Shown here: one piece after another, positions 1 through 13,580 of the stretch
How positions within the stretch are numbered: the first letter of the stretch is position 1
Layout of the letters: each line of letters begins with the position of its first letter
Assembly (NCBI RefSeq): GCF_000003605.2
Contig: NW_003126641.1
Span: forward strand, 39,737 to 103,736
Origin: Saccoglossus kowalevskii
Lineage: Eukaryota; Hemichordata; Enteropneusta; Harrimaniidae
Reading direction: 5' to 3'
Length of the DNA: 64,000 bases
Program-made: the position numbers and the translations under genes
The notes under the pieces: model-generated
Seen by the model: only the letters and a program-made list of their open reading frames with translations
Told to the model about the DNA's origin: nothing
Databases searched by the model: none

Positions 1-408
1 TTTAAAATGTATTAAAAAAGACAAACATTGCAAATACTGTATCGTTTATGCTTGTGTGTGTGTTAACGGACCCACACAATTGACCATGTATTTTAAAATG
101 TATTAAAAAAGCCAAACATTGTAAATACTGTATCGTGCATGCTTGTGTGTTAACAGACCCACACAATTGACCATGTACTAGTATTTTAAAATGTATTAAA
201 AAGCCAAACATTGTAAATACTGTATCGCATATGCTTGTGTGTTAACAGGCCCACACAATATACCATGTATTTTAAAATGTATTTAAAAAGCCAAACATTG
301 TAAATACTGTATCGTTTATGCTTGTGTGTTAACAGACCCACACAATTGAGCATGTATTTTAAAATGTATTAAAAAAGCCAAACATTGTAAATACTGTATC
401 GTTTATGC

Positions 409-432
409 TTGTGTGTTAACAGACCCACACAA
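409..432. other. Conserved dyad (7-bp stem, 10-nt loop) in each monomer
   Basis: Shown here in the representative monomer: TTGTGTG (409-415), a 10-nt loop TTAACAGACC (416-425), then CACACAA (426-432), the exact reverse complement of the left arm. The pairing is available in nearly all monomers because the left arm is the TG tract and the right arm is the invariant CACACAA. Longer TG tracts let the left arm slip. Single-strand hairpin formation or recognition by a dyad-binding protein is inference; no known binding motif is recognised. Confidence 0.6.
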
Positions 433-438
433 TTGACC

Positions 439-457
439 ATGTATTTTAAAATGTATT
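439..457. other. Direct repeat ATGTATT flanking a palindromic ATTTTAAAAT core
   Basis: In the representative monomer ATGTATT occurs at 439-445 and again at 451-457. The 10-bp perfect palindrome ATTTTAAAAT (443-452) overlaps both. Together with the following A5-A6 run this gives phased A/T tracts in every monomer. Intrinsic curvature or nucleosome phasing is a reasonable inference, since two monomers make about 175-180 bp, but it is not demonstrated. Confidence 0.6.
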
Positions 458-1363
458 AAAAAAGCCAGACATTGTAAATACTGTATCGTTTATGCTTGTG
501 TGTGTGTTAACAGACCCACACAATTGATCATGTATTTTAAAATGTATTAAAAAGCCAAACATTGTAAATACTGTATCGTGTATGCTTGTGTGTTAACAGA
601 CCCACACAATTGACCATGTACTAGTATTTTAAAATGTATTAAAAAGCCAAACATTGTAAATACTGTATCGCATATGCTTGTGTGTTAACAGGCCCACACA
701 ATATACCATGTATTTTAAAATGTATTAAAAAAGCCAAACATTGTAAATACTGTATCGTTTATGCTTGTCTGTTAACAGACTCACACAATTGACCATGTAT
801 TTTAAAATGTATTAAAAAAGTATTAAAAAAGCCAAACATTGTAAATATTGTATCGTTTATGCGTGTGTGTGTATGACAACAGACCCACACAATTGACCAT
901 GTATTTTAAAATGTATTAAAAAGCCAAACATTGTAAATACTGTATCGTTTATGCTTGTGTGTGTGTGTGACAACAGACCCACGCTATTGACCATTTACTA
1001 GTATTTTAAAATGTATTAAAAAAGCCAAACATTGTAAATACTGTATCGTTTATGCTTGTGTGTTAACAAGACCCACACAATTGACCATGTACTAGTATTT
1101 AAAATGTATTAAAAAAGCCAAACATTGTAAATACTGTATCGTGCATGCTTGTGTGTTAACAGACCCACACAATTGACCATGTACTAGTATTTTAAAATGT
1201 ATTAAAAAGCCATTGTAAATACTGTATCGTTTATGCTTGTGACAACAGACCCACACAATTGACCATGTATTTTAAAATGTATTAAAAAAGCCAAACATTG
1301 TAAATACTGTATCGTTTATGCTTGTGTGTTAACAGACTCACACAATTGACCATGTATTTTAAA

Positions 1364-1388
1364 ATGTATTAAAAAAGTATTAAAAAAG
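1364..1388 (+). repeat. TATTAAAAAAG-duplication monomer (one of eleven)
   Basis: The A/T-rich end of the monomer contains TATTAAAAAAG twice in a row, lengthening it by about 11 bp. The same duplication lies near 820, 8,275, 10,175, 11,535, 14,765, 15,740, 36,850, 46,285, 59,330 and 62,120. In ten of the eleven the next TG tract reads CTTGTCTG, so the two variants travel together; at 820 CTTGTCTG instead precedes it (about 766). All are in class C. Confidence 0.85.
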
Positions 1389-2169
1389 CCAAACATTGTA
1401 AATACTGTATCGTTTATGCTTGTCTGTTAACAGACCCACACAATTGACCATGTATTTTAAAATGTATTAAAAAAACCAGACATTGTAAATACTGTATCGT
1501 TTATGCTTGTGTGTGTGTTAACGGGCCCACACAATTGACCATGTACTAGTATTTTAAAATGTATTAAAAAGCCAAACATTGTAAATACTGTATCGCATAT
1601 GCTTGTGTGTTAACAGGCCCACACAATATACCATGTATTTTAAAATGTATTTAAAAAGCCAAACATTGTAAATACTGTATCGTTTATGCTTGTGTGTTAA
1701 CAGACCCACACAATTGACCATGTATTTTAAAATGTATTAAAAAAGCCAAACATTGTAAATACTGTATCGTTTATGCTTGTGTGTGTGTGACAACAGACCC
1801 ACACAATTGACCATGTATTTTAAAATGTATTAAAAAAGCCAAACATTGTAAATACGGTATCGTTTATGCTTGTATGTGTGTTAACGGACTCACACAATTG
1901 ACCATGTATTTTAAAATGTATTAAAAAGCCAAACATTGTAAATACTGTATCGTTTATGCTTGTGTGTGTGTGACAACAGACCCACACAATTGACCATGTA
2001 TTTTAAAATGTATTAAAAAAGCTAAACATTGTAAATACTGTATCGTGCATGCTTGTGTGTGTGTGACAACAGACCCACACAATTGACCATGTATTTTAAA
2101 ATGTATTTAAAAAGCCAAACATTGTAAATACTGTATCGTGCATGCTTGTGTGTGTGTGACAACAGACCC

Positions 2170-5100
2170 ACACAATTGACAATGTATTTTAAAATGTATT
2201 AAAAAAGCCAAACATTGTAAATACTGTATCGTTTATGCTTGTGTGTTAACAGACTCATCACACAATTGACCATGTATTTTAAAACGTATTAAAAAGCCAA
2301 ACATTGTATATACTGTATCGTTTATGCTTGTGTGTTAACAGACCCACACAATTGACCATGTATTTTAAAATGTATTAAAAAGCCAAACATTGTAAATTTT
2401 GTATCGTTTATGCTTGTGTGTTAACAGACCCACACAATTGACCATGTATTTTAAAATGTATTAAAAAAGCCAAACATTGTAAATACTGTATCGTGCATGC
2501 GTGTGTGTTAACAGACCCACACAATTGACCATGTATTTTAAAATGTATTAAAAAGCCAAACATTGTAAATACTGTATCGTTTATGCTTGTGTGTTAACAG
2601 ACCCACACAATTGACCATGTATTTTAAAATGTATTTAAAAAGCCAAACATTGTAAATACTGTATCGTTTATGCTAGTGTGTTAACAGACCCACACAATTG
2701 ACCATGTATTTTAAAATGTATTTAAAAAGCCAAACATTGTAAATACTGTATCGTGCATGCGTGTGTGTTAACAGACCCACACAATTGACCATGTATTTTA
2801 AAATGTATTAAAAAGCCAAACATTGTAAATACTGTATCGTTTATGCTTGTGTGTTAACAGACCCACACAATTGACCATGTATTTTAAAATGTATTTAAAA
2901 AGCCAAACATTGTAAATACTGTATCGTTTATGCTTGTGTGTTAACAGACCCACACAATTGACCATGTATTTTATAATGTATTTAAAAAGCCAAACATTGT
3001 AAATACTGTATCGTTTATGCTTGTGTGTTAACAGACTCACACAATTGACCATGTATTTTAAAATGTATTAAAAAAGCCAGACATTGTAAATACTGTATCG
3101 TTTATGCTTGTGTGTGTGTTAACGGGCCCACACAATTGACCATGTATTTTAAAATGTATTAAAAAAACGAAACATTGTAAATACTGTATCGTTTATGCTT
3201 GTGTGTGTGACAACAGACCCACACAATTGACCATGTATTTTAAAATGTATTAAAAAGCCAAACATTGTAAATACGGTATCGTTTATGCTTGTATGTGTGT
3301 TAACGGACCCACACAATTGACCATGTATTTTAAAATGTATTAAAAAGCCAAACATTGTAAATACTATATCGTGCATGCTTGTGTATTAACAGAACCACAC
3401 AATTGACCATGTATTTTAAAATGTATTAAAAAAGCTAAACATTGTAAATACTGTATCGTGCATGCTTGTGTGTGTGTGACAACAGACCCACACAATTGAC
3501 CATGTATTTTAAAATGTATTAAAAAAGCCAAACATTGTAAATACTGTATCGTGCATGCTTGTGTGTGTGTGACAAAAGACCCACACAATTGACTATGTAT
3601 TTTAAAATGTATTAAAAAAGCCAAACATTGTAAATACTGTATCGTTTATGCTTGTGTGTTAACAGACTCACACAATTGACCATGTATTTTAAAACGTATT
3701 AAAAAGCCAAACATTGTATATACTGTATCGTTTATGCTTGTGTGTTAACAGACCCACACAATTGACCATGTATTTTAAAATGTATTAAAAAGCCAAACAT
3801 TGTAAATACTGTATCGTTTATGCATGTGTGTTAACAGACCCACACAATTGACCATGTATTTTAAAATGTATTAAAAAAGCCAAACATTGTAAATACTGTA
3901 TCGTGCATGCGTGTGTGTTAACAGACCCACACAATTGACCATGTATTTTAAAATGTATTAAAAAGCCAAACATTGTAAATACTGTATCGTTTATGCTTGT
4001 GTGTTAACAGACCCACACAATTGACCATGTATTTTAAAATGTATTTAAAAAGCCAAACATTGTAAATACTGTATCGTTTATGCTAGTGTGTTAACAGACC
4101 CACACAATTGACCATGTATTTTAAAATGTATTTAAAAAGCCAGACATTGTAAATACTGTATCGTTTATGCTTGTGTGTGTGTTAACAGTCCCACACAATT
4201 GACCATGTATTTTAAAATGTATCAAAAAAGCCAAACATTGCAAATACTGTATCGTTTATGCTGTGTGTGTTAACGGACCCACACAATTGACCATGTATTT
4301 TAAAATGTATTTAAAAAGCCAAACATTGTAAATACTGTATCGTTTATGCTTGTGTGTTAACAGACCCACACAATTGACCATGTATTTTAAAATGTATTAT
4401 AAAAGCCAAACATTGTAAATAGTGTATCGTTTATGCTTGTGTGTTAACAGACCCACACAATTGACCATGTATTTTAAAATGTATTAAAAAGCCAAACATT
4501 GTCAATACTGTATCGTTTATGCTTGTGTGTGTGTGACAACAGACCCACACAATTGACCATGTATTTTAAAATGTATTAAAAAAGCCAAACATTGTAAATA
4601 CTGTATCGTGCATGCTTGTGTATTAACAGAACCACACAATTGACCATGTATTTTAAAATGTATTAAAAAAGCCAAACACTGTAAATACTGTATCGTACAT
4701 GCTTGTGTGTTAACAGACCCACACAATTGACCATGTATTTTAAAATGTATTAAAAAATCCAAACATTGCAAATACTGTATCGTTTATGCTTGTGTATGTG
4801 TGTTAACAGACCCACACAATTGACCATGTATTTTAAAATGTATTAAAAAAGCCAAACATTGTAAATACTGTATCGTTTATGCTTGTGTGTGTGTTAACGG
4901 ACTCACACAATTGATCATGTATTTTAAAATGTATTAAAAAAGCCATACATTGTAAATACTGTATCGTTTATGCTTGTTTGTGTGTGACAACAGACTCACA
5001 CAATTGACCATGTATTTTAAAATGTATTAAAAAAGCCAAACATTGTAAATACTGTATCGTGCATGCTTGTGTGTGTGTGACAACAGACCCACACAATTGA

Positions 5101-7560
5101 CTATGTATTTTAAAATGTATTAAAAGAGCCAAACACTGTAAATACTGTATCGTGCATGCTTGTGTGTTAACAGACCCACACAATTGACCATGTATTTTAA
5201 AATGTATTAAAAAAGCCAAACACTGTAAATACTGTATCGTGTATGCTTGTGTGTGTGTGACAACAGACCCACACAATTGACCATGTATTTTAAAATGTAT
5301 TAAAAAAGCCAAACATTGGAAATACTGTATCGTGTATGCTTGTGTGATAACAGACCCACAAAATTGACCATGTATTTTAAAATGTATTAAAAAAGCCAAA
5401 CATTGCAAATACTGTATCGTTTATGCTTGTGTATGTGTGTTAACAGACCCACACAATTGACCATGTATTTTAAAATGTATTAAAAAAGCCAAACATTGTA
5501 AATAATATATCGTTTATGCTTGTGTGTTAACAGACTCACACAATTGACCATGTATTTTAAAATGTATTAAAAAAGCCATACATTGTAAATACTATATCGT
5601 TTATGCTTGTGTGTTAACAGACTCACACAAATGACCATGTATTTTAAAATGTATTAAAAAAGCCAAACATTGTAAATACTGTATCGCATATGCTTGTGTG
5701 TTAACAGGCCCACACAATTGACCATGTATTTTAAAATGTATCAAAAAAGCCAAACATTGCAAATACTGTATCGTTTATGCTTGTGTGTTAACAGACCCAC
5801 ACAATTGACCATGTATTTTAAAATGTATTAAAAAGCCAAACATTGTAAATACTGTATCGTTTATGCTTGTGTGTTAACAGACCCACACAATTGACCATGT
5901 AATTTAAAATGTATTAAAAAAGCCAGACATTGTAAATACTGTATCGTTTATGCTTGTGTGTGTGTTAACGGGCCCACACAATTGACCATGTATTTTAAAA
6001 TGTATTAAAAAAACCAAACATTGTAAATACTGTATCGTTTATGCTTGTGTGTGTGACAACAGACCCACACAATTGACCATGTATTTTAAAACGTATTAAA
6101 AAGCCAAACATTGTAAATACGGTATCGTTTATGCTTGTATGTGTGTTAACGGACCCACACAATTGACCATGTATTTTAAAATGTATTAAAAAGCCAAACA
6201 TTGTAAATACTGTATCGTTTATGCTTGTGTGTGTGTGACAACAGACCCACACAATTGACCATGTATTTTAAAATGTATTAAAAAAGCTAAACATTGTAAA
6301 TACTGTATCGTGCATGCTTGTGTGTGTGTGACAACAGACCCACACAATTGACCATGTATTTTAAAAGGTATTAAAAAAGCCAAACATTGTAAATACTGTA
6401 TCGTGCATGCTTGTGTGTGTGTGCCAACAGACCCACACAATTGACTATGTATTTTAAAATGTATTAAAAAAGCCAAACATTGTAAATACTGTATCGTTTA
6501 TGCTTGTGTGTTAACAGACCCCACACAATTGACCATGTATTTTAAAATGTATTAAAAAGCCAAACATTGTAAATACTGTATCGTTTATGCTTGTGTGTTA
6601 ACAGACCCACACAATTGACCATGTATTTTAAAATGTACTAAAAAGCCAAACATTGTAAATACTGTATCGTTTATGCTTGTGTGTGTGTGACAACAGACCC
6701 AGACAATTGACCATGTATTTTAAAATGTATTAAAAAAGCCAAACATTGTAAATACTGTATAGTTTATGCTTGTGTGTTAACAGACCCACACAATTGACCA
6801 TGTATTTTAAAATGTATTAAAAAAGCCAAACATTGTAAATACGGTATCGTTTATGCTTGTATGTGTGTTAACGGACCCACACAATTGACCATGTATTTTA
6901 AAATGTATTAAAAAGCCAAACATTGTAAATACTGTATCGTTTATGCTTGTGTGTGTGTGACAACAGACCCACACAATTGACCATGTATTTTAAAATGTAT
7001 TAAAAAAGCTAAACATTGTAAATACTGTATCGTGCATGCTTGTGTGTGTGTGACAACAGACCCACACAATTGACCATGTATTTTAAAATGTATTAAAAAA
7101 GCCAAACATTGTAAATACTGTATCGTGCATGCTTGTGTGTGTGTGACAAAAGACCCACACAATTGACTATGTATTTTAAAATGTATTAAAAAAGCCAAAC
7201 ATTGTAAATACTGTATCGTTTATGCTTGTGTGTTAACAGACTCACACAATTGACCATGTATTTTAAAACGTATTAAAAAGCCAAACATTGTATATACTGT
7301 ATCGTTTATGCTTGTGTATTAACAGACCCACACAATTGACCATGTATTTTAAAATGTATTAAAAAGCCAAACATTGTAAATACTGTATCGTTTATGCATG
7401 TGTGTTAACAGACCCACACAATTGACCATGTATTTTAAAATGTATTAAAAAAGCCAAACATTGTAAATACTGTATCGTGCATTGCGTGTGTGTTAACAGA
7501 CCCACACAATTTGACCATGTATTTTAAAATGTATTAAAAAGCCAAACATTGTAAATACTG
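2170..7560 (+). repeat. Class B block 1
   Basis: The block is defined by linked variants: AACGTATT (about 2,284, 3,693, 6,091, 7,268), GCATGCGTGTG, GTATGTGTGTTAACGG, CAATTGACTATG and GACAAAAGACCC. A 3-bp ATC insertion in GACTCATCACAC at about 2,251 is shared only with 49,967, and the AACGTATT copy follows it in both places. The stretch at 6.7-7.3 kb matches 42.37-42.9 kb at an offset of 35,663. The block ends at a class switch near 7,480-7,580, where extra T's appear (GCATTGCG at 7,479 and CAATTTGACC at 7,507). Confidence 0.55.
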
Positions 7561-7665
7561 TATCGTTTATGCTTGTGTGTCTGTGACAACAGACCCAAAC
7601 AATTGACCATGTATTTTAAAATGTATTAAAAAGCCAAACATTGTATATACTGTATCGTTTATGCT

Positions 7666-7690
7666 TGTGTGTGTGTGTGTGTGTGTGTGT
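7666..7690 (+). repeat. Expanded (TG)12 microsatellite in class C monomer
   Basis: A pure TG run of 12 units plus T, between CATTGTATATACTG upstream and TTAACAG downstream; the next monomer is the GACAAACATTGC type. Ordinary monomers have about 3-5 units. Confidence 0.9.
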
Positions 7691-8419
7691 TAACAGACCC
7701 ACACAATTGACCATGTATTTTAAAATGTATTAAAAAAGACAAACATTGCAAATACTGTATCGTTTATGCTTGTGTGTGTGTTAACGGACCCACACAATTG
7801 ACCATGTATTTTAAAATGTATTAAAAAGCCAAACATTGTAAATACTGTATCGTTTATGCTTGTGTGTTAACAGACCCGCACAATTGACCATGTACTAGTA
7901 TTTTAAAATGTATTAAAAAGCCAAACATTGTAAATACTGTATCGTTTATGCTTGTGTGTTAACAGACCCACACAATTGACCATGTACTAGTATTTTAAAA
8001 TGTATTAAAAAAGCGAAACATTGTAAATACTGTATCGCATATGCTTGTGTGTTAACAGACCCACACAATTGACCATGTACTAGTATTTTAAAATGTATTA
8101 AAAAGCCAAACATTGTAAATACTGTATCGTTTATACTTGTGACAACAGACCCACACAATTGACCATGTATTTTAAAATGTATTAAAAAAGCCAAACATTG
8201 TAAATACTGTATCGTTTATGCTTGTGTGTTAACAGACTCACACAATTGACCATGTATTTTAAAATGTATTAAAAAAGTATTAAAAAAGCCAAACATTGTA
8301 AATACTGTATCGTTTATGCTTGTCTGTTAACAGACCCACACAATTGACCATGTATTTTAAAATGTATTAAAAAAACCAGACATTGTAAATACTGTATCGT
8401 TTATGCTTGTGTGTGTGTT

Positions 8420-8615
8420 ACGGACCCACACAATTGACATGTATTTTAAAATGTATTAAAAAACCAAACATTGTAAATACTGTATCGTTTATGCTTGTGT
8501 GTGTGTGACAACAGACCCACACAATTGACCATGTATTTTAAAATGTATAAAAAGCCAAAAATTGTAAATACTGTATCGTTTATGCTTGTGTGTGTGTTAA
8601 CGGACAACAGACCCA
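8420..8615 (+). other. Indel cluster with a fused box
   Basis: GTGTTACGG, TTGACATG, TATTAAAAAACC and TGTATAAAAAGCC each lack one base against the 10.3-10.5 kb copy. At about 8,597 TTAACGGA runs directly into CAACAGACC, joining two box variants and removing one monomer. Confidence 0.75.
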
Positions 8616-9037
8616 CACAATTGACCATGTATTTTAAAATGTATTAAAAAAGCCAAACATTGTAAATACTGTATCGTTTATGCTTGTGTGTTAACAGACT
8701 CACACAATTGACCATGTATTTTAAAATGTATTAAAAAAGCCAAACATTGTAAATACTATATCGTTTATGCTTGTGTGTTAACAGACTCACACAATTGACC
8801 ATGTATTTTAAAATGTATTATAAAAGCCGAACATTGTAAATACTGTATCGCATATGCTTGTGTGTTAACAGGCCCACACAATTGACCATGTATTTTAAAA
8901 TGTATTAAAAAAGCCAAACATTGTAAATATTGTATCGTTTATGCGTGTGTGTGTATGACAACAGACCCACACAATTGACCATGTATTTTAAAATGTATTA
9001 AAAAGCCAAACATTGTATATACTGTATCGTTTATGCT

Positions 9038-9053
9038 TGTGTGTGTGTGTGTG
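9038..9053 (+). repeat. Expanded (TG)8 microsatellite
   Basis: Same monomer context as the other expanded copies (TATATACTG before, TTAACAG after, GACAAACATTGC next), with 8 TG units. Confidence 0.88.
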
Positions 9054-12000
9054 TTAACAGACCCACACAATTGACCATGTATTTTAAAATGTATTAAAAA
9101 AGACAAACATTGCAAATACTGTATCGTTTATGCTTGTGTGTGTGTTAACGGACCCACACAATTGACCATGTATTTTAAAATGTATTAAAAAAGCCAAACA
9201 TTGTAAACACTGTATCGTGCATGCTTGTGTGTTAACAGACCCACACAATTGACCATGTACTAGTATTTTAAAATGTATTAAAAAGCCAAACATTGTAAAT
9301 ACTGTATCGCATATGCTTGTGTGTTAACAGGCCCACACAATATACCATGTATTTTAAAATGTATTTAAAAAGCCAAACATTGTATATACTGTATCGTTTA
9401 TGCTTGTGTGTTAACAGACCCACACAATTGAGCATGTATTTTAAAATGTATTAAAAAAGCCAAACATTGTAAATACTGTATCGTTTATGCTTGTGTGTTA
9501 ACAGACCCACACAATTGACCATGTATTTTAAAATGTATTTAAAAAGCCAAACATTGTAAATACTGTATCGTGTATGCTTGTGTGTGTGTGTGACAACAGA
9601 CCCACACAATTGACCATGTATTTTAAAATGTATTTAAAAAGGCCACACATTGTAAATACTGTATCGTGTATGCTTGTGTGTCAACAGAGCCACACAATTG
9701 ACCATGTATTTTAAAATGTATTAAAAAGCCAAACATTGTAAATACTGTATCGTTTATGCTTGTGTGTTAACAGACACACACAATTGACCATGTACTAGTA
9801 TTGTAAAATGTATTAAAAAGCCAAACATTGTAAATACTGTATCGTTTATGCTTGTGTGTTAACAGACCCACACAATTGACCATGTACTAGTATTTTAAAA
9901 TGTATTAAAAAAGCCAAACATTGTAAATACTGTATCGTGCATGCTTGTGTGTTAACAGACCCACACAATTGACCATGTACTAGTATTTTAAAATGTATTA
10001 AAAAGCCAAACATTGTAAATACTGTATCGTTTATACTTGTGACAACAGACCCACACAATTGACCATGTATTTTAAAATGTATTAAAAAAGCCAAACATTG
10101 TAAATACTGTATCGTTTATGCTTGTGTGTTAACAGACTCACACAATTGACCATGTATTTTAAAATGTATTAAAAAAGTATTAAAAAAGCCAAACATTGTA
10201 AATACTGTATCGTTTATGCTTGTCTGTTAACAGACCCACACAATTGACCATGTATTTTAAAATGTATTAAAAAAACCAGACATTGTAAATACTGTATCGT
10301 TTATGCTTGTGTGTGTGTTAACGGACCCACACAATTGACCATGTATTTTAAAATGTATTAAAAAAACCAAACATTGTAAATACTGTATCGTTTATGCTTG
10401 TGTGTGTGTGACAACAGACCCACACAATTGACCATGTATTTTAAAATGTATTAAAAAGCCAAAAATTGTAAATACTGTATCGTTTATGCTTGTGTGTGTT
10501 AACGGACCCACACAATTGACCATGTATTTTAAAATGTATTAAAAAGCCAAACATTGTAAATACTGTATCGTTTATGCTTGTGTGTGTGTGACAACAGACC
10601 CACTCAATTGACTATGTATTTTAAAATGTATTAAAAAAGCAAAACATTGTAAATACTGTATCGTGCATGCTAGTGTGTTAACAGACCTACACAATTGACC
10701 ATGTATTTTAAAATGTATTTAAAAAGCCAAACATTGTAAATACTGTATCGTGTATGCTTGTGTGTGTGTGACAAGAGACCCACACAATTGACCATGTATT
10801 TTAAAATGTATTAAAAAAGGCCACACATTGTCAATACTGTATCGTGTATGCTTGTGTGTCAACAGAGCCACACAATTGACCATGTATTTTAAAATGTATT
10901 AAAAAGCCAAACATTGTAAATACTGTATCGTTTATGCTTGTGTGTTAACAGACACACACAATTGACCATGTACTGGTATTTTAAAATGTATTAAAAAGCC
11001 AAACATTGTAAATACTGTATCGTTTATGCTTGTGTGTTAACAGACCCACACAATTGACCATGTACTAGTATTTTAAAATGTATTAAAAAAGCCAAACATT
11101 GTAAATACTGTATCGTGCATGCTTGTGTGTTAACAGACCCACACAATTGACCATGTACTAGTATTTTAAATGTATTAAAAGCCAAACATTGTAAATACTG
11201 TATCGTTTATGCTTGTGTGTTAACAGACCCACACAATTGACCATGTACTAGTATTTTAAAATGTATTAAAAAAGCCAAACATTGTAAATACTGTATCGTG
11301 CATGCTTGTGTGTTAACAGACCCACACAATTGACCATGTACTAGTATTTTAAAATGTATTAAAAAGCCAAACATTGTAAATACTGTATCGTTTATACTTG
11401 TGACAACAGACCCACACAATTGACCATGTATTTTAAAATGTATTAAAAAAGCCAAACATTGTAAATACTGTATCGTTTATGCTTGTGTGTTAACAGACTC
11501 ATACAATTGACCATGTATTTTAAAATGTATTAAAAAAGTATTAAAAAAGCCAAACATTGTAAATACTGTATCGTTTATGCTTGTCTGTTAACAGACCCAC
11601 ACAATTGACCATGTATTTTAAAATGTATTAAAAAAACCAGACATTGTAAATACTGTATCGTTTATGCTTGTGTGTGTGTTAACGGACCCACACAATTGAC
11701 CATGTATTTTAAAATGTATTAAAAAAACCAAGCATTGTAAATACTGTATCGTTTATGCTTGTGTGTGTGTGACAACAGACCCACACAATTGACCATGTAT
11801 TTTAAAATGTATTAAAAAGCCAAAAATTGTAAATACTGTATCGTTTATGCTTGTGTGTGTGTTAACGGACCCACACAATTGACCATGTATTTTAAAATGT
11901 ATTAAAAAGCCAAACATTGTAAATACTGTATCGTTTATGCTTGTGTGTGTGTGACAACAGACCCACACAATTGACCATGTATTTTAAAATGTATTAAAAA

Positions 12001-12759
12001 AGCCAAACATTGTAAATACTGTATCGTTTATGCTTGTGTGTTAACAGACTCACACAATTGACCATGTATTTTAAAATGTATTAAAAAAGCCAAACATTGT
12101 AAATACTATATCGTTTATGCTTGTGTGTTAACAGTCTCACACAATTGACCATGTATTTTAAAATGTATTAAAAAAGCCGAACATTGTAAATACTGTATCG
12201 CATATGCTTGTGTGTTAACAGGCCCACACAATTGACCATGTATTTTAAAATGTATTAAAAAAGCCAAACATTGTAAATATTGTATCGTTTATGCGTGTGT
12301 GTGTATGACAACAGACCCACACAATTGACCATGTATTTTAAAATGTATTAAAAAATCCAAACATTGTAAATACTGTATCGTGCATGCTTGTGTGTTAACA
12401 GACCCACACAATTGACCATGTATTTTAAAATGTATTAAAAAGCCAAACATTGTAAATACTGTATCGTTTATGCTTGTGTGTGTGTGTGACAACAGACCCA
12501 CGCAATTGACCATGTACTAGTATTTTAAAATGTATAAAAAAAGCCAAACATTGTAAATACTGTATCGTTTATGCTTGTGTGTCTGTGACAACAGACCCAA
12601 ACAATTGACCATGTATTTTAAAATGTATTAAAAAGCCAAACATTGTAAATACTGTATCGTTTATGCTTGTGTGTCTGTGACAACAGACCCAAACAATTGA
12701 CCATGTATTTTAAAATGTATTAAAAAGCCAAACATTGTATATACTGTATCGTTTATGCT

Positions 12760-12769
12760 TGTGTGTGTG
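12760..12769 (+). repeat. Unexpanded (TG)5 allele of the expandable monomer
   Basis: The flanks are those of the expanded-TG monomer, but only 5 TG units are present. This is the shortest allele of this monomer in the window and is followed by GACAAACATTTC. Confidence 0.85.
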
Positions 12770-13560
12770 TTAACAGACCCACACAATTGACCATGTATTT
12801 TAAAATGTATTAAAAAAGACAAACATTTCAAATACTGTATCGTTTATGCTTGTGAGTGTGTTAACGGACCCACACAATTGACCATGTATTTTAAAATGTA
12901 TTAAAAAGCCAAACATTGTAAATACTGTATCGTGCATGCTTGTGTGTTAACAGACCCACACAATTGACCATGTACTAGTATTTTAAAATGTATTAAAAAG
13001 CCAAACATTGTAAATACTGTATCGCATATGCTTGTGTGTTAACAGGCCCACACAATATACCATGTATTTTAAAATGTATTTAAAAAGCCAAACATTGTAA
13101 ATACTGTATCGTTTATGCTTGTGTGTTAACAGACCCACACAATTGAGCATGTATTTTAAAATGTATTAAAAAAGCCAAACATTGTAAATACTGTATCGTT
13201 TATGCTTGTGTGTTAACAGACCCACACAATTGACCATGTATTTTAAAATGTATTAAAAAAGCCAGACATTGTAAATACTGTATCGTTTATGCTTGTGTGT
13301 GTGATAACAGACCCACACAATTGATCATGTATTTTAAAATGTATTAAAAAGCCAAACATTGTAAATACTGTATCGTTTATGCTTGTGTGTGTGTGACAAC
13401 AGACCCACACAATTGACCATGTATTTTAAAATGTATTAAAAAGCCAAACATTGTAAATACTGTATCGTTTATGCTGTGTGTGTTAACAGACCCACACAAT
13501 TGAGCATGTATTTTAAAATGTATTAAAAAAGCCAAACATTGTAAATACTGTATCGCATAT

Positions 13561-13580
13561 GCTTGTGTGTATTGAGCATG
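13561..13580 (+). repeat. 15-bp-deleted monomer, copy 1
   Basis: The TG tract runs straight into ATTGAGCATG. The 15 bases TAACAGACCCACACA are missing, which removes the loop and right arm of the dyad. It lies one monomer after a GCTGTGTGTG variant, and the same pair recurs in three other places. Confidence 0.85.

Larger units (their letters stand above)
377..463 (+). repeat. Representative 87-bp monomer
   Basis: This is a clean copy of the simple form. It begins at GCCAAACATTG, passes through TACTGTATCGTTTATGC, a short TG tract, TTAACAGACCCACACAATTG, ACCATG, the ATTTTAAAATGTATT block and a six-A run, and stops just before the next GCC. It has 26 G/C bases in 87. It contains GTTAAC, CAATTG and TTTAAA hexamer palindromes, which recur in most copies and should give ladder patterns in digests. 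The start point is an arbitrary phase. Confidence 0.9.
1..2170 (+). repeat. Class C block 1 (mixed)
   Basis: The window opens inside a GACAAACATTGC monomer. It runs through the class C order: GCATGC with ACTAGT (about 150-185), GCATATGC with CACAATATACC (about 228-265), and a GAGCATG copy (about 347). The ACTAGT and CACAATATACC pair recurs at about 590-710. Two TATTAAAAAAG duplications lie at 812-830 and 1,364-1,388, and a 4-bp-deleted GCCATTG copy at 1,209. Beyond about 1,750 the copies become GTGTGTGTGACAACAG types leading into class B. The right boundary is approximate. Confidence 0.55.

Noticed and set aside
2-211. Recurrent 60-88 residue minus-strand frames all over the window
   Set aside because: All translate the same monomer parts in shifted frames and end at the monomer's own stop, so they carry no information beyond the repeat.
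439-457. TATTTTAAAA as a TATA-type promoter in each monomer
   Set aside because: It is an A/T block present hundreds of times with no supporting initiator or transcript evidence.
4968-5408. 146-residue minus-strand open frame, with repeats at 51,802-52,242 and 53,876-54,316
   Set aside because: It is a read-through translation of about five satellite monomers. There is no non-repeat sequence, no promoter or splice context, and frame is set only by monomer length.
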